From contig CAXKWD010000011.1 in assembly GCA_964059195.1 (NCBI GenBank), positions 31,111,066 through 31,175,065 on the forward strand: DNA of 64,000 nt, in the 5' to 3' direction. A model generated the notes under the pieces. The model was not told where the DNA came from. It was given only the letters and a program-made list of their open reading frames with translations, and made no database searches. This DNA is from Ectobius pallidus (Eukaryota; Arthropoda; Insecta; Blattodea; Ectobiidae). This document shows, one piece after another, positions 11,603-23,751 of the stretch. The stretch's first letter is position 1. Each line of letters begins with the position of its first letter. The position numbers and the translations under genes are program-made.

Positions 11603-12282
11603 TACGAGGACTGGAAGTTTAATAGTGGCAACACATCTATAAAATCAAGATGAATTTCAGGAAGTTCAAGTCGCTTTTGTTGGATATTGGTTGGATATCC
11701 AGCACACTTCAGAGCAAATAGGAGCCTTCTATCACTACGAATACCTTCACAGTAACCAGAAAAATTTGAGATGGCTTTATCAACCGGTCTAAAATGAATT
11801 ATGTATCGACAGAAAGCCAATGATTAAAAATAAATGAATACCTTAAAATTATTCTTGATCCACAATATATGTAATAACATAATGAACTGTTTCAATATTG
11901 ATTAAAAAATGTTACTCGTTAAGATGAATTATAGAGTGTAATGCATGTTGAACCTCCGCTGGTAGGAAGTGAACAACACAGTGACAGGCTTTGACCCATC
12001 TTGCTACATTATGATATTGCATATTATTCTGAATCAAGAATAATTTTAAGGTATTAAATTATTTTTAATTATTGGCTTTCTGTCAGATCCAAAATTTATT
12101 TTAGAACGGTTGACAGAGCCAGCTCAATTTCTTCTGGTTACTGTGAAGGCATTCGTAGTAATAGAAGGCTCCTACTTGCTCTGAAGTATGCTGGATATCC
12201 AACCAACATCCAACGTAAGCGATTTGAACTTCCAGTAAATCACCTTGATTTTATAGATGTGTTGCCACTTCCAATCCTCGTA
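11603..12282. mobile_element. Foldback element with TACGAGG ends
   Basis: Two inverted arms, 11603-11885 and 12007-12282, pair over nearly their whole length around a 121-nt loop. The arms differ by an 8-nt indel near the outer end and by scattered substitutions. Outer ends read TACGAGGA(C/T)TGGAAGT, with the flanking TA expected of Tc1/mariner insertion, and resemble the TACGAGG ends of the mariner at 12569. The left arm gives an 82-codon minus-strand frame, but no transposase motif is recognised. Confidence 0.75.
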
Positions 12283-12568
12283 GTTAGGACACATTTGTAT
12301 TAATGTTCTATTTAGAGTTAAAAAATCACAGAGCATATTTTTAAACACATTAGGGAATACTTCAACTTTTCAAGAAACGTTTTCTCTAAAGAAAATACCA
12401 GTTACCACCCATATTAATTTACGAGTGATGAAAGAGTAAGACTGTATATGTGCTACCTATTCACACTACACTTGTAATGTAATTTAGTGTCAACAGCATG
12501 TACTTATTCCGAGGCGGCTGCTGTCTCACTAATCACTACTATAGCACAGTTTTCATGTGTAATGTTAG

Positions 12569-13258
12569 TACGAGGATCATTCAATAATTAAAGAGACAAA
12601 TTGGTCTGGGGAAAAGACGGTTGGTAGTACAAGTTTGATACATTTAGGATTTTAAGTTGGCATCACTGGGATGAGTTCCAATCACATGATGGGTCAACAT
12701 TGCTCTGTTTATAACCTCAAAATTAAGTTTAACGATGTCGGGTCTTCTTGAAAATTCCACATTGGTTGAACAACGTTCTGTGATTCGTTTTTTGATTGCT
12801 GAAGGTTGAAAAACCAGCTAATATATATACTCTAGAATGACTAATGTATGATGAAAGAGTATGATGAAAGTAGTATGAACCGTGGAAATTTTTACAAGTG
12901 GGTAGAACAGTTCAAAAGTGGTCGAGAATCAGTTACTGACAAACACCTTTCTGGCCGGCCTGTTGAAGTCGCAACTTCCTAACTTGAAACTCGAATTGTT
13001 TGGTCCACTGAAAAAGGCATTACGTGGGAAGAAGTTCCAGGATAACGAGGATGTCAAGAAATTTGTGGGAAATTGGCTCAAACACCAAGACAAAGAGTTC
13101 TTTGCAGCCGGTATAAAAAAAAGCTAGTAACCCGTTGGGACAGGTGCATAAATGTTGATGGGGATTATGTTGAAAAGTAGGAAAAGTCTTGTTTTGTAAA
13201 AATATACTGTTTTTTCTCCAGGTTAGTTTCTCTCTTTAATTATTGAATGGCCCTCGTA
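12569..13258 (+). mobile_element. Internally deleted mariner
   Basis: Terminal inverted repeats of about 28 bp, starting TACGAGG and including CATTCAATAATTAAAGAGA, lie at both ends with TA at the borders. The left half encodes a helix-turn-helix-like N-terminus from an ATG near 12735 (MSGLLENSTLVEQRSVIRFL, later FYKWVEQFKSGRESV and HLSGRP). The right half encodes the C-terminus (FGPLKKALRGKKFQ, WLKHQDKEFFAAGIKK, then a frameshift and RCINVDGDYVEK). The whole DDE/D catalytic region between them is missing, as in a deletion derivative, and stops interrupt the N-terminal frame. Confidence 0.85.
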
Positions 13259-14789
13259 CATTTTCTGTAATTTTTAAGGGGTATTAATAAAGATATTTCT
13301 CTATATTAATGATTGGTCGACGACATAAAATATCTAGAACAGCATCGATATTAAAGCTAATAGTTTATCCGCTTTCTAAAATAAATTTTATGGTTATATT
13401 TTACAGTGTATAGTTCTAGTTCTCGGTCACAATGGATGCGGAAACTGTGGTAGAATAAATATTAATTTATTAACACGCTACTTGCTTATTCAAGAAGTTT
13501 CACACAACGATCGTATAGAATCGATCTGTGATTTATTTATAGTAACTGTCCGAAGGCACATGATCGATATCAACCGACGTTTGCAACACCTCTCAGGACC
13601 TTACAGTTCAAGAATTAATCATTATTTTTACTTTTTTCTCTCTACCATATTTCCATGCGCCAATTTTGAGCCGAAACTTAATCAGGATAGAGTTTTAAAA
13701 CTTCCACTGTCAGTAAAAAGGTAAACCACTAAGTTCATATCTAGCCCTTAACCATGAATGTGAGTTCTGTGTAAACCGCAGTAAAAACAAAAACCTGTCC
13801 GTGGGATATTTACACTGCCTTCCCTTCTCAAAACCCTTTATCAACCCAAATGTGTCACTTATCCATCAGTTTAGTGGAGCCGTTCTAGAACACTGTTTAT
13901 TTCCAAAGCGGTCTGTAAGATCTCGCGTCCATGGTTTTCAGTTCACTATTTTGTGAATAATAAAGAGTTATCGCCAGGGACCATCAAAACCTGTTACGCC
14001 GAGAGTTTTGGTACAGAGTTATTGCATTTATGATGCATTATAATGGTGAAGTTTTGCAGTGAATGTTGAGAAAGTGACTGTACATCTCATTTCTAAGGGG
14101 AAAATGTAAGTTAAGCTAATGCAATTTTGAACGACCACTTATTTTGGTGAACTGCGATCAATATCTGGTTGGGAGTAATATGGATGACACTAATTAAGAT
14201 TTGTGTATATTAGCTATTCATTTGAAAAATATCAACATGACTTCAAAACTATGCATTTCATTGCATTTGTGACGTAGTGACTCAGATGTGAGTCATGAAC
14301 ACCCCATAACAGGAACGTGCAAGACTAATGTTTCGTTAGTTAAATATTCAGGAATCAGACTGCTTGAATTACACAGCCCAACAAAAAAGAAGTTTTTGTT
14401 TGGTGTCTCAGATGTTTTACCGGATTTTGGCTATACTTAGTGTGCTTATTCCAAATATGTAAACAGTTTTTCTCTACCAGCTCTACTTTTTCGAGGGGGG
14501 GTTTTATTCGTGAACTCTTAGTCTAGCGAAACAAAATCCTGCTTGATAATATAGCTAGTGAAGGTTCTTGGCCATACTTTGGACACGTAGGACGAAAACT
14601 GTACGGAGTACAGAAAAACTAAAAGCTGGATTATTTTTTGGCCCTCAAATTGACAGCTCATAAGTCTTAAACGACCGTACAGTATGTGATAATATCAATT
14701 TTTTACAGACCCCATGTTATATTGTTATTGTAATGTTAATGTAATGTTAGTGTGTTGCTTTTTTCTTCACGTGATTTAGAAGCTACAAA
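13259..14789. other. Unassigned; possible outer inverted repeat of a 3-kb element
   Basis: CTAGCCCTTAACCATG at 13742-13757 is the exact reverse complement of CATGGTTAAGGGCTAG at 16783-16798. The 16-bp pair could be the ends of an older element enclosing 13.7-16.8 kb, or chance. No transposase frame seen inside this part. Confidence 0.3.
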
Positions 14790-16072
14790 TAGGGTAAGGT
14801 GGTACATTTTCGAACATGGTACAATTCTGAACGGACTAAGATTTTTATCCATTTTGGGGTTTCAAATGTTAGCCAACCTCTTTTTAAAAATATAGCGTCC
14901 ATACTGATTGTTTTGTTGATCTGTATCCGCGAGAATGATGTTCCGAGTTGTCTCATTCGGCCATAAAAAATTATTTTCCAACCGAAGGTAAGAACGCCAT
15001 GCTTGAAAAATGGCACGTTATAAAATTGCTTATAATTCCACGTTGTGTTACTGGAATATATTTTTGAGGACCAATTTTTAACTCATACCAACAAATAGCG
15101 TAGTCTTTAATACGTAAATCATTGGCACAACAATGGGCATTCGTGAGCGGAATTTCAACAATGTAGTAATTTACAAAAACTAGCTCGAGGTACAAATTCG
15201 AACAAATTTTAGGTACTATTTCGAACAGTACTTTAACCCGCGATTGCTTGCTTAAGACTTGCATGGAAAAGTGTTTTGCTGTCACAGCATTCTGCATGTT
15301 TATTATTATTAACTGTGCAAGTCAAATATAAAAGGGTGGTATTCATATATCTCTCAACAGTGGTATTATTTCAACGAAGAGTTATAAACTAAGACTTCCT
15401 GTGTAATGTTATTTCATCTCAGCATTTATGCAATACACAATAGCATGCAGCTGTTAAGTATTTTTATTATTGCTCTTGATGTTATAACAGACCGTCTTAA
15501 TGGTCTAGTGGTTCCTGACTACGGACCCTCAAGTCTGGGTTCGATCACCGGTACCTCCTCGGATTTTTCTGAGGTAGGGTGATCTGGAACGGGGTGCATT
15601 CAGCCTCTTGACACCAACAAAAGAGCTAATTCATAAAGAAGTAGCGGCTCCGGTTCAGTAAGCCATCAATAACTGTCGTAGGAGTCGGCATGCTGACCAC
15701 ATGCCCCAATCCGGCCATCTGCCTATTTAAAACGTGACACATCATTATTACGCTCATATTACTGATAAATAATAATAACAGAAAATAATATTTGGAAGAA
15801 AGCACTTTGTTCGTTGAAAATGCCACTGTTCGAAATAGTACCCACTGGTGTTTAGAATTGTACCTACTGCGGTACATTTTCGAACGATATTCTGGAAATG
15901 AAAGATCGATTGCCATGACCAATATTGCAGCTGTATGACTTTGATATTTTTGTGAAGGGTCAACTACATTGCCAACTTTGTGAATACAATACAGTTGAAC
16001 TTGTCTTATGTTTATTGTGTTCATAAAATAAGAATATTTGTTAAGTGTTCGAAAATGTACCACCTTACCCTA
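14790..16072. mobile_element. Non-autonomous TA-flanked DNA element with iterated motifs
   Basis: Near-perfect terminal inverted repeats of about 27 bp (GGGTAAGGTGGTACATTTTC...) occur at 14792 and, inverted, up to 16070, both bordered by TA. GTAC(N)TTTCGAAC-like motifs are repeated inside both subterminal regions (near 14806, 15191, 15215, 15825 and 15880). Such iteration is typical of transposase binding regions. No transposase is encoded; minus-strand ORFs of up to 145 codons look like chance frames. A SINE-C copy is nested at 15487-15726. Confidence 0.75.
15487..15726 (+). mobile_element. SINE-C nested in DNA element
   Basis: The head reads GTCTTAATGGTCTAGTGG (box A) and GGGTTCGATCACCGG (box B), followed by CCTCGGATTTTTCTGAGG. 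The end is GGCATGCTGACCACATGCCCC and CGGCCATCTGCCTA. Part of the body is rearranged or deleted relative to 32158-32467. No clear TSD. Confidence 0.7.
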
Positions 16073-16352
16073 GGCACTGTTTTTTATTTATATCAAACGT
16101 AAAATGGGATAATATGCATAATGGTAATACCATATCGCGAAAACTAAAGCTGATAGGGCAAAACTATTGGCACATTTGGCATCAGCGACCTAAATATATC
16201 CAAGAATAGGTATAAATTCTAAGCCTTAGAATCTAAGGCAACAAAATGGCTGTTGGTCTGTGTTATAATTAAAATTAACTTTCGTTGTTAAAAACCCCTT
16301 AGCCCATAGAAGTCACTAAGACCTGACGTCCATATTGTAACAGAATAAACAC

Positions 16353-16771
16353 GTCTCACGCAGCGGGCCCGGGTTCGATTCCTGGTTTGGACAAGTTACC
16401 TAGTGAGGTTTTCCCGGGGTTTTCCCTCACCTGTGAGACAAATGTCAGGTAACTTTAGGCCCTTGTGGTTCCCGGATATCATCTGGCCGTCATTATCATC
16501 TTCATCCTCGCCTTGTTCTGAGAGAGTGTGTGTGTGTGAATGGTGTGTCTCGTCCTATGTGTTCGTGTTGTCTCGGAGGTGGCCCCGGCATTTGGCTGAT
16601 CACTCATCCGGGGAGGCCCTCCATGTCCTGGTCTGGTCAAAAAAGTATGTATGTGATCCAAAGATAATCCCTCTCCCGACAGGTCGCGGCCCTGTAAGGC
16701 TCGGGCTGCTTCGGTCGCTTAAATCCTAAAAGGGAGAGGTAAAACTACGATTAAGAAAGAAAGACAGAAAT
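16353..16771 (+). mobile_element. SINE-B, 5'-truncated, with TSD
   Basis: Begins inside the tRNA-like head just before GCGGGCCCGGGTTCGATTCC (box B). The long body includes GGATATCATCTGGCCGTCAT, GTGTTCGTGTTGTCTCGG and CTCTCCCGACAGGTCGCGG, and the tail is an AAGAAAGAAAGA run. A 9-bp direct repeat, AATAAACAC, flanks it (16344-16352, 16772-16780). Homologous copies at 52.3, 56.6 and 62.5 kb define the family. Confidence 0.8.
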
Positions 16772-17212
16772 AATAAACACTTCCATGGTTAAGGGCTAGT
16801 AATGATTGCATAGTTCTCTGCTAAGAATATCATTGTATAGGAACAATGCATAGCAAAGTTCTCTGCTGCAATAGGATGTTAGGAACTTTGCTACCACAAC
16901 TACTCTTGATCCAATCTGTCTCCTACAAATGACAGGCGAGTCCTTATTAACATCAAAACGTAAGTGAAGTCTTCTGCTTGATACTGTAACCCATGTTCAC
17001 GTCAGCGAGCAATTTATTAAGCTCAAGCAATATGCAAAGATAATTGTCTTCCTTATTCATTACTGCCACACTTTAACCTACTTTCCAACTATGATTATCA
17101 TCTTTCCTTTTCCTTATATGTTGTTTAATTGCTTCACTTAGCAAGAAATTCCAATCCTCTAAACAACCGAATTTTCTCAATTGCAAAATCATGTAAATAA
17201 ATGGTAGGCCCA

Positions 17213-17290
17213 GGGCCGTATTACTAAATAGGCTAAGTAGGCTGCAGCCTAGAGCGGCAAATTTTCAGGGGCGGCAGTTTGGCAATTTAT
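17213..17290 (+). mobile_element. hAT-like terminal fragment
   Basis: CAGGGCCGTATTACTAA followed by a palindromic AGGCTGCAGCCT and GGGGCGGCAGTTT resembles the end of hAT-type elements whose inverted repeats begin CAGGGCCG. No partner end is seen before the LINE at 17655. Confidence 0.4.
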
Positions 17291-17654
17291 TCAAAAGTCG
17301 TCACTAATTCATGAACCAAATAGTCAAAATAAATTAATAATAGCAACAACAACAAAAATAAAAGTATTATTCTCACTTAAGGCTTCCGCAATTAAACCAT
17401 GAGAAACAATTATACCACAGTATGATATAAAATTATACAGAGAATGAGAACAAAAGGAAAACATGAAGGTTGCTGAAGATTAAAAAATCAATTAAAGTGA
17501 AACGATACAAAATTACCATTGTTTTCTTTGAAAAAAATGAAAATAATTTAGTAATATTATTCAGAAACTGGTGAGCATAAAAACGAAGACATTTTTTATC
17601 ATGATATGGATCCAGGATCTCTAAACGTAAGACGCCATATTATGTTATTAATTA

Positions 17655-18020
17655 GGCCTATACTCGTCTCCGGCCTGTACTTGTCACCGGATATAGCAAG
17701 GGTAATTAAATCACGGAAAATGAAATGGGCTGGACATGTTGTGCGCATGGGGGAGGAAAGACATATCTCAAAAGTATTGACTGGGAGACCCGAAGGGAAA
17801 AGACCACCTGGAAAACCTACAAATAGGTGGGAGGACAATATTAGGATAGATTTAAGAGAAGTATGATTTTCGAGGGATGATTGGATGGAGTTAGCACAGA
17901 ATAGGGCTGAATGGCGGGCTGAGGTTAGCGCGGAAATGAACCTTCGGGTTCCATAAAATAGATAATATCCCTTTCGCTTGTTGAGGAATTGTCTAATATC
18001 ATTGAGTAAGTAAGTATGGC
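17655..18020 (+). pseudogene. LINE-alpha 3' end
   Basis: Frame 17606-17866 includes VIKSRKMKWAGHVVRMGEER, then a K(R/V)LTGRPEGKRPPGKPTNRW block. The remaining C-terminal residues (DDWMELAQNR-like) are read in another frame. It ends with GGTTCCATAAAATAGATAAT and a GAGTAAGTAAGT tail. The pattern is the stretch after the reverse transcriptase of a non-LTR element. Five copies in the window share the same 3' end and all are 5'-truncated, as expected for LINE retrotransposition. Confidence 0.8.
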
Positions 18021-19240
18021 GTACATGTCAAATTGCTAAATTGTCAACCAAACAAAAGTACTAATTTAAAAAAGCATTTCCTATGTAGGTCTACTCGATT
18101 ATTGCATTTTATTTTAATAATTAGTCTACTGGAATCCTGTATCCACTGGAAAGGTTGGGTCAGAGCCACGTAGGCTACTAGACAGCATTGAATTTTTTTC
18201 GAAGAATGATATAAATATAGAACGTGCTAAATTCAAAGAGAAGAATGTTTATGTCTTCCTTCTCATGAAGGATTGCAAAGTGTAGAAAAGAGGCATTTTT
18301 TAAAGTAGAAAATTTCCATAATACTAATCAGAATAGTGAAAAAACTTTAAAAGTACCTTACGTATTCTGATTGTACCATATAGTCCAAGTAAGGAACGCA
18401 ATCTCCTGTGACAAACTTAGTAAAACAGCATTATATTTAAGTGCTTCTTTAAGTTAAACAAATTCTAACATTCTTTTCATGTATCTTATAATACTAAAAT
18501 CTATTTACTTCATCTCCTTACATTTACTGAATTTCATGAAGGTTTCAATAGGCGAATACATTTTGCGCTTACCTGTAAAATACTTTTCATTAGTTATATT
18601 TTACATACCATTTCTTACAGATTTAACATTTAGTATTCAGCAATTTCCATTTGTAGACATTTTCTGTTACTGCGAAAGGACAGACAAATGACGAAAATTT
18701 AAAACATTGACTTTTTTATATATAATTTTTATTTTATAACGGAAATGTATTAAGAGCATGCAGATAAACATAGTGTGATGTTTAAAAAATATTTCATTTA
18801 GTATCACAAAGATTGTAGTACTTAGAAACACAGATGTGTGTTATTTAAAGCTTTTAGTAGCAACAATTGCTATTTAAATGCAAGAAAATCATTATCGAAG
18901 TGGTTACTCCCTAAATACGATTGAGCACATCTCAAAGCTATTAGTCTGAGTGCTCACGAGAAGAAGTTGTATTTTATTTTACGAGTAAAATGTTTGCCAG
19001 GAGTCTACTTCCAAAGCACTCTGCTCATTCACAATCTCACCGACAACCACCCTGCGTTTACGAACATATTTTAAACAACTCGATATTGTACTTTCTGAGT
19101 ATAAAACGTAATTGTCGATTGGAATTGGCCACACTTCACCACCTCAAAAATAGACCAATTATCAGACAACAGTAACGCTTTATTGCGCTACTACTATATT
19201 TCAGAGAGAAGTCAGCATAATAATCCTAAACAACGTAATT
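18021..19240. other. No recognised feature
   Basis: A 1.2-kb AT-rich stretch with only chance frames up to 70 codons. Confidence 0.6.
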
Positions 19241-19693
19241 TTGTTTTGTTTTTCATCGTAGTAACTAGAAATCTTAACTGGAGCTCTTTTTGATACCTAA
19301 AACCCGTAGCTTAACTTCTTGTAAGTCTAAGTTTTCCTTTTTACTGTTCCATAGTATAATTTTTAAATATCTTATGCTATAATCTTAATTATTTTCTTCA
19401 GTATTTTTATTTTTTGTAATTTAATGTTTATAGTAGGCTACTCTAAAAATTGTAATAATTTGTAAGTTAATCTTAAATTTAAATTAGGCATATAACAAAC
19501 TTGTAGAGTGTTTAGGTTTACATGTTTTTAATAGCAATGTTAGTGCTTTGTATTTAAGTATTAAGTATTAAGTACTTTATCTATAATATGTATTTGTGTT
19601 ATGTAATTGTAATGTAGTTTTTTGACTGGTAGAGCGGAAGAGAAGGCCAAATGGTCTTAGCTCTGCCAGAATAAATAAAAATAATAAATAAAT
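19241..19693 (+). repeat. LINE 3' UTR with terminal hairpin
   Basis: Ends GCGGAAGAGAAGGCC, ATGGTCTTAGCTCTGCC, AGAATAAATAAAAATAATAA. The GGCC...GGTC pairing followed by an A/T-rich simple tail is the 3' signature of CR1/jockey-like LINEs in insects. The tail at 26.12 kb (CGGCCTTATCTCTCCCAGG) looks like the same design. No coding part was identified. Confidence 0.5.
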
Positions 19694-20049
19694 ATTAGCA
19701 GTTTCCCGCGACTTCGCCTGCGTTTATTAATTTCATAGCTAGATGTTTTTTTCAATAATTTATTTACAGGAATTTTTAAATAATTTATTTACAGAAACTA
19801 ATAAAAACATCGTATTTATAACACTTACACTAAATCATTCATAAACAACTAAAGCGAATAATAATAAGGTAAAAGTTAAAAATCCGGCTTCGATGTGCAA
19901 TTCACGATTTGAAAGCACCGCCAAGGAAAAAAAGACTTCAGATTCGAGTTCCCTGAAGGTAAAAAAAAAACTCTTAAAGTGAGTTTTGTCCAAATCGATA
20001 AATGTTTTCCCTCTTAGGTTAACACTCATTATCCCGCTACCCAGATTTT

Positions 20050-20158
20050 CGCCGCAGAATTAAACGAAGTGTGTAATGCAATACATGGGACACGCAGATT
20101 GCAGCTTTACAGCAAAATGTGGTAGGATTGGAGGCAAGACGCATAAGTGAAAAAGTGA
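20050..20158. repeat. Repeat K, copy 1
   Basis: GCCGCAGAATTAAACGAAG through GCATAAGTGAAAAAGTGA is about 90 percent identical to 21680-21790. It ends exactly where the (CT)n(TA)n tract begins. Confidence 0.7.

Positions 20159-20252
<94 letters not shown>
20159..20252. repeat. (CT)n(TA)n microsatellite
   Basis: About 20 bp of CT repeats pass directly into about 70 bp of TA repeats. Confidence 0.95.
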
Positions 20253-20255
<3 letters not shown>

Positions 20256-20894
20256 GATCATAGGAAAAACATTTCGGTTGCTATCGTGTCCTAATCTCTT
20301 GCTAGTTGGTTGACAGTCGGCACTGACATCTGAAGCTCCGCTTTCGAGTCCCCTAATTGTTTTGATATGTTTACCTTACTTCTTATTACATATCTTTCTT
20401 AATACGTACTGGAGCTGGGATTGTCCGGATAGTAGTTCATTGTTTAACTGAACAAATAATTGCTCAAATAAACATTACGTTTTATCCAGTAAACATGATA
20501 ACAATTATCCAAATAACTGGAAAATAGCATCTTTTAAACTAATAATGTAGTTAGTTGTAGTTATCCAATTACCTGTTAATTATCTGTGTATGGTAATTAC
20601 AGTCTGTCATTAGTACCAGTGCATTAAAGTTATTTAAAACATTTCGTTGTCTTTTATTGTCTATGGACAATCATTTGGCTGCATCTGGCGACTGTTTATG
20701 TAGTATTGTGCGCGTAATAAACACAGAGATGCGTACAGTACTTGGACCCAGAGAATAAGAATTAATTTAGTTAATTGTCTGTCTATGATTCGTCGACATA
20801 AAAATCCAGATAACTGCGAATGATACCTATTAACTGTGTTTTCAAATAACTGTTAACTATTTATATTTTCTAAAATTAACTGTCCCTGAAGTTA

Positions 20895-21440
20895 ACCGTT
20901 TAGGTTAGATTAGATTATATTTATTTCGTCTGTAAGATCAATATAAGAATCATATTGGACACATCATTTAACTTACATACTAAAAACCACATTTTCAATA
21001 ATACTGAGTTTATAGAAACTTACAGAAAATATAAGTTATTCATATTTACAAAATGCCTATGTTTCACTAATACAAACCGAGTTAATGAACTCTTAATTTT
21101 AGCAATATTCAGTGTATTATAAAACTTTCATTTTTGGGAAACAGTGGAGAAAATAACTTACAGTATATCAGTCAGTAAAAATATGATAAAATATAAGTTT
21201 ATATTGAGATGTAGAGTTAGTAAAAAATATTTTATATAAATTACATTACAATCTTGCGTTCTATTTACTGTTGGATAAGGAATTCATCAATCGAATATAA
21301 CTATATAAGAAAATTTAAAAGTTATTTTTTCCTAAATCTATTTAATTTGTTTATTGATTTTATATCTGCTGGAAGCTTGTTGCATGGTTTTATCCCCTTA
21401 TAATTTGAACTCTTTTCAAAAATAATCTGTAATCATTTTT
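20895..21440 (-). pseudogene. LINE-gamma C-terminal relic and 3' UTR
   Basis: On the minus strand from about 21430 the frame reads SNYKGIKPCNKLPADIKSIN, then, after frame breaks, LYSIDEFLIQQ. This is the same 'yNkLP..IK......YSidEFL' layout as at 6.6 kb. About 400 bp of AT-rich 3' UTR follows, ending near 20895 in ATAATCTAATCTAACC. No RT remains. Confidence 0.65.
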
Positions 21441-21676
21441 GTTTCTTGTTATCCAGTTATTTGTCCAAGCTCTTATACGTGCGTGACTTCAAACATAGAA
21501 CTACATGGAAATATACATTATTTGCATCCTATTTTAGTCTATATACCAATAGCAGTGACAGAGCATTGGTTTCTAATGAAAGTAGATTTGAACGACGAGA
21601 AAGGAAAATGAAATATTATTGTTTTCGCAATAAATGCTGTGGTGTAGAAAAAAAGAAACATGCATAAACCAACAAT

Positions 21677-21795
21677 TAATTGCCGCAGAATTAAACGAAG
21701 TGTGTAATGCAATACATGGGACCACGCAGAGTGCAGCTTACAGCAAAGTGCGGTAGGTTTAGAGGCATGAAGCATAAGTGAAAATGTGACAATTT
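21677..21795. repeat. Repeat K, copy 2
   Basis: Direct-orientation copy of 20050-20158 with one inserted C (GGGACCACGCAG) and a few substitutions. The similarity stops at GTGAC, where copy 1 enters its microsatellite. Confidence 0.7.
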
Positions 21796-22451
21796 AGATT
21801 GGAAGAGGAAATGAAAAAGGAGCGCGGAAGGCGGGGAGGGACGGCAGAACTGTGACGAGAATTATTCATGAAGCATGCTAACTGCTACGCGCCAAATTCG
21901 ATTTGGCTTTCCTCATCTTCGCAAGCAGCACGCATGGAATTGGGGTTTGATCGTAGGCGATGAATAAATAAAGCGAATAATCTACTCCACCATTCACATC
22001 AAATCAGCGAATGTAGATAACCTGCATTGCCGGCTTCCACATTAGTAGCTGTCATTGGCGTTTGGATTAGAGAGACTAGAGCCATCGAATATAAGCCTAT
22101 GGGCCCTATCAATAGCCTGAGCTAAACGGAGTCCGACTGTACCCCAGTATTAAAAATTTTACTTTTTCCTACTGGAATATTTAAGCTATAATTTTTAAAT
22201 GTGTGCAATGTGTTAAAAATTTAATCAGCTTATTGCCACAAAACAGTATCGTAAAATGGTCTATTAACACAATTATAAAAAATAATATATAATATGGGTC
22301 CAACTTGACACAGTTCATACCTCATAAAACCTTCTGCTTTTTAAGAGTTTCAAGTTGGCTGGGTTGTATTTTTTTTCTGTTATTCTAGCATGTATTGTTA
22401 GTTTGAAACGTCATATAAACTTTAGTAACGACTCCCGTCCTCTTCTAGTGT

Positions 22452-22796
22452 ACAATTTTGAAAAGGGTAGTTGGATTTTTTAATTTGGAAAATCCCACAG
22501 ACTTAGAGAAAGTTATGCGTATAATAAATTATAGTAGTGATGAAGGTGTAAGTGAAATAAATTTTGAAAATTTCGAAAAAGACAGTTGGATTTTTTAATT
22601 TGGAAAATCCCACAGGTTTACAGAAAGTTATGAGAATAATAAATTATAGTAGTGATGAAGGTGTAAGTGAAATAAATTTTGAAAATTTCGAAAAAGACAG
22701 TTGGATATTTTAATTAGGAAATTCCCATAGATTTAGAGAAAGTTATGCTAATAATAAATTATAGTACTGATGAAGGTGTAAGTGAAATAAATATTG
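22452..22796 (+). repeat. 115-bp tandem triplication, coding-like
   Basis: TTGGAT(T/A)TTTTAATT(T/A)GGAA recurs at 22471, 22586 and 22701, exactly 115 bp apart. Each unit contains a frame reading NYS(S/T)DEGVSEIN, acidic and rich in Ser/Glu; unit 3 continues into IESSDSEKEDALF. Because 115 is not a multiple of three, the triplication breaks any shared frame. It may derive from the acidic N-terminal region of a transposase or host protein, which I cannot identify. Confidence 0.75.
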
Positions 22797-23187
22797 AAAG
22801 CTCGGATTCAGAGAAAGAAGATGCTTTATTTAATATAAGAAAGTGTGTTCCAGACACACAGGGATGCGAAAATGGCTGAAGGATCTCAGAAGTGGAATAA
22901 AACTGTGAATGCAATAGTGACAATGAACACAAATATCACTCCTAAAAGTGGCATGGTATATTCGTTGACCCATCAAAAAATGTATTGGATGTTTCTGCAA
23001 AGTATTTTGTTGTGTTATTTTTATTTTAGAGAGGATTGATGGTTGAAATTCGTTGCCTAGAAGAGATTTAATACAAGATGATGGTGGTTTTATAGAGATT
23101 TCAGAAATGTTATCTTATTTTATAAATGTGACAAAATGCAGTTTTGTTTTTAATTATTGAGACTCCAAACCAGCAAAAAAAAAAAAA
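22797..23187 (+). other. Broken coding-like stretch after the triplication
   Basis: In the unit-3 frame the peptide continues as DALFNIRKCVPDTQGCENG before a stop. In another frame VDPSKNVLDVSAKYF is open. Could be decayed transposase sequence; not assignable. Confidence 0.25.
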
Positions 23188-23227
23188 TGCCCTGAAGATG
23201 GCGGAAATACGCCGAAAGGTCTAGGCG
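23188..23227 (+). ncRNA. Hammerhead-like motif 1
   Basis: Stem I: TGCC (23188-23191) pairs with GGCG (23224-23227). Core CTGAAGA is at 23192-23198, followed by one extra T (23199). Stem II: GGCG (23200-23203) pairs with CGCC (23210-23213) around loop GAAATA. GAAA is at 23214-23217. AGGTCT (23217-23222) can form a dimeric stem III with two G-U pairs, followed by A23223 at the cleavage position. All catalytic core bases of a type I hammerhead are present except that the extra T separates A9 from stem II. Confidence 0.5.
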
Positions 23228-23751
23228 AATTATAAAATAAAACATTGTTGAGCAGCTGGTATTATGTCTATTTTATTTCATAAGTCCGTAACATCCACGT
23301 GCAATAAGATATGGTATTAATATTTAAAGTTTTTCTTGGGGGGGGGGGTCCACGCTGATCCCGATTAGTAGTTGAAACAGGTCCAAAAGCTTAGCAGTAT
23401 CTAAATTTAAAAAAAGCAAATAGAGATTAATAAATATCCCTTATTATGTGTTATGAAGATTCATTACTATGTTAGCCTCCTTGTTTTATTTATATAAGTC
23501 CATTTTGTGACGGTCTACATTAACAAATGTATAATGGTGACATCAAACTTCGTATTTTCGTCCATGTTTACATGGATTTCATAGTTGAATTAGTTCTGAG
23601 TGCATCTGTGGAAAGATATTGGAAATGCCACACGCCTACTTTTTGATTGCCCGTTAGCACTAGTGGTATCAATTTCAATTGGTGTTAGAATCCACAGAGT
23701 GTACATTTTATAAACAACTCACTCATAAATTGATGAACCATAGGTCATAAG

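Noticed and set aside
20037..20313. Overlapping frames with (IY)n
   Set aside because: Translation of the TA/CT microsatellite.
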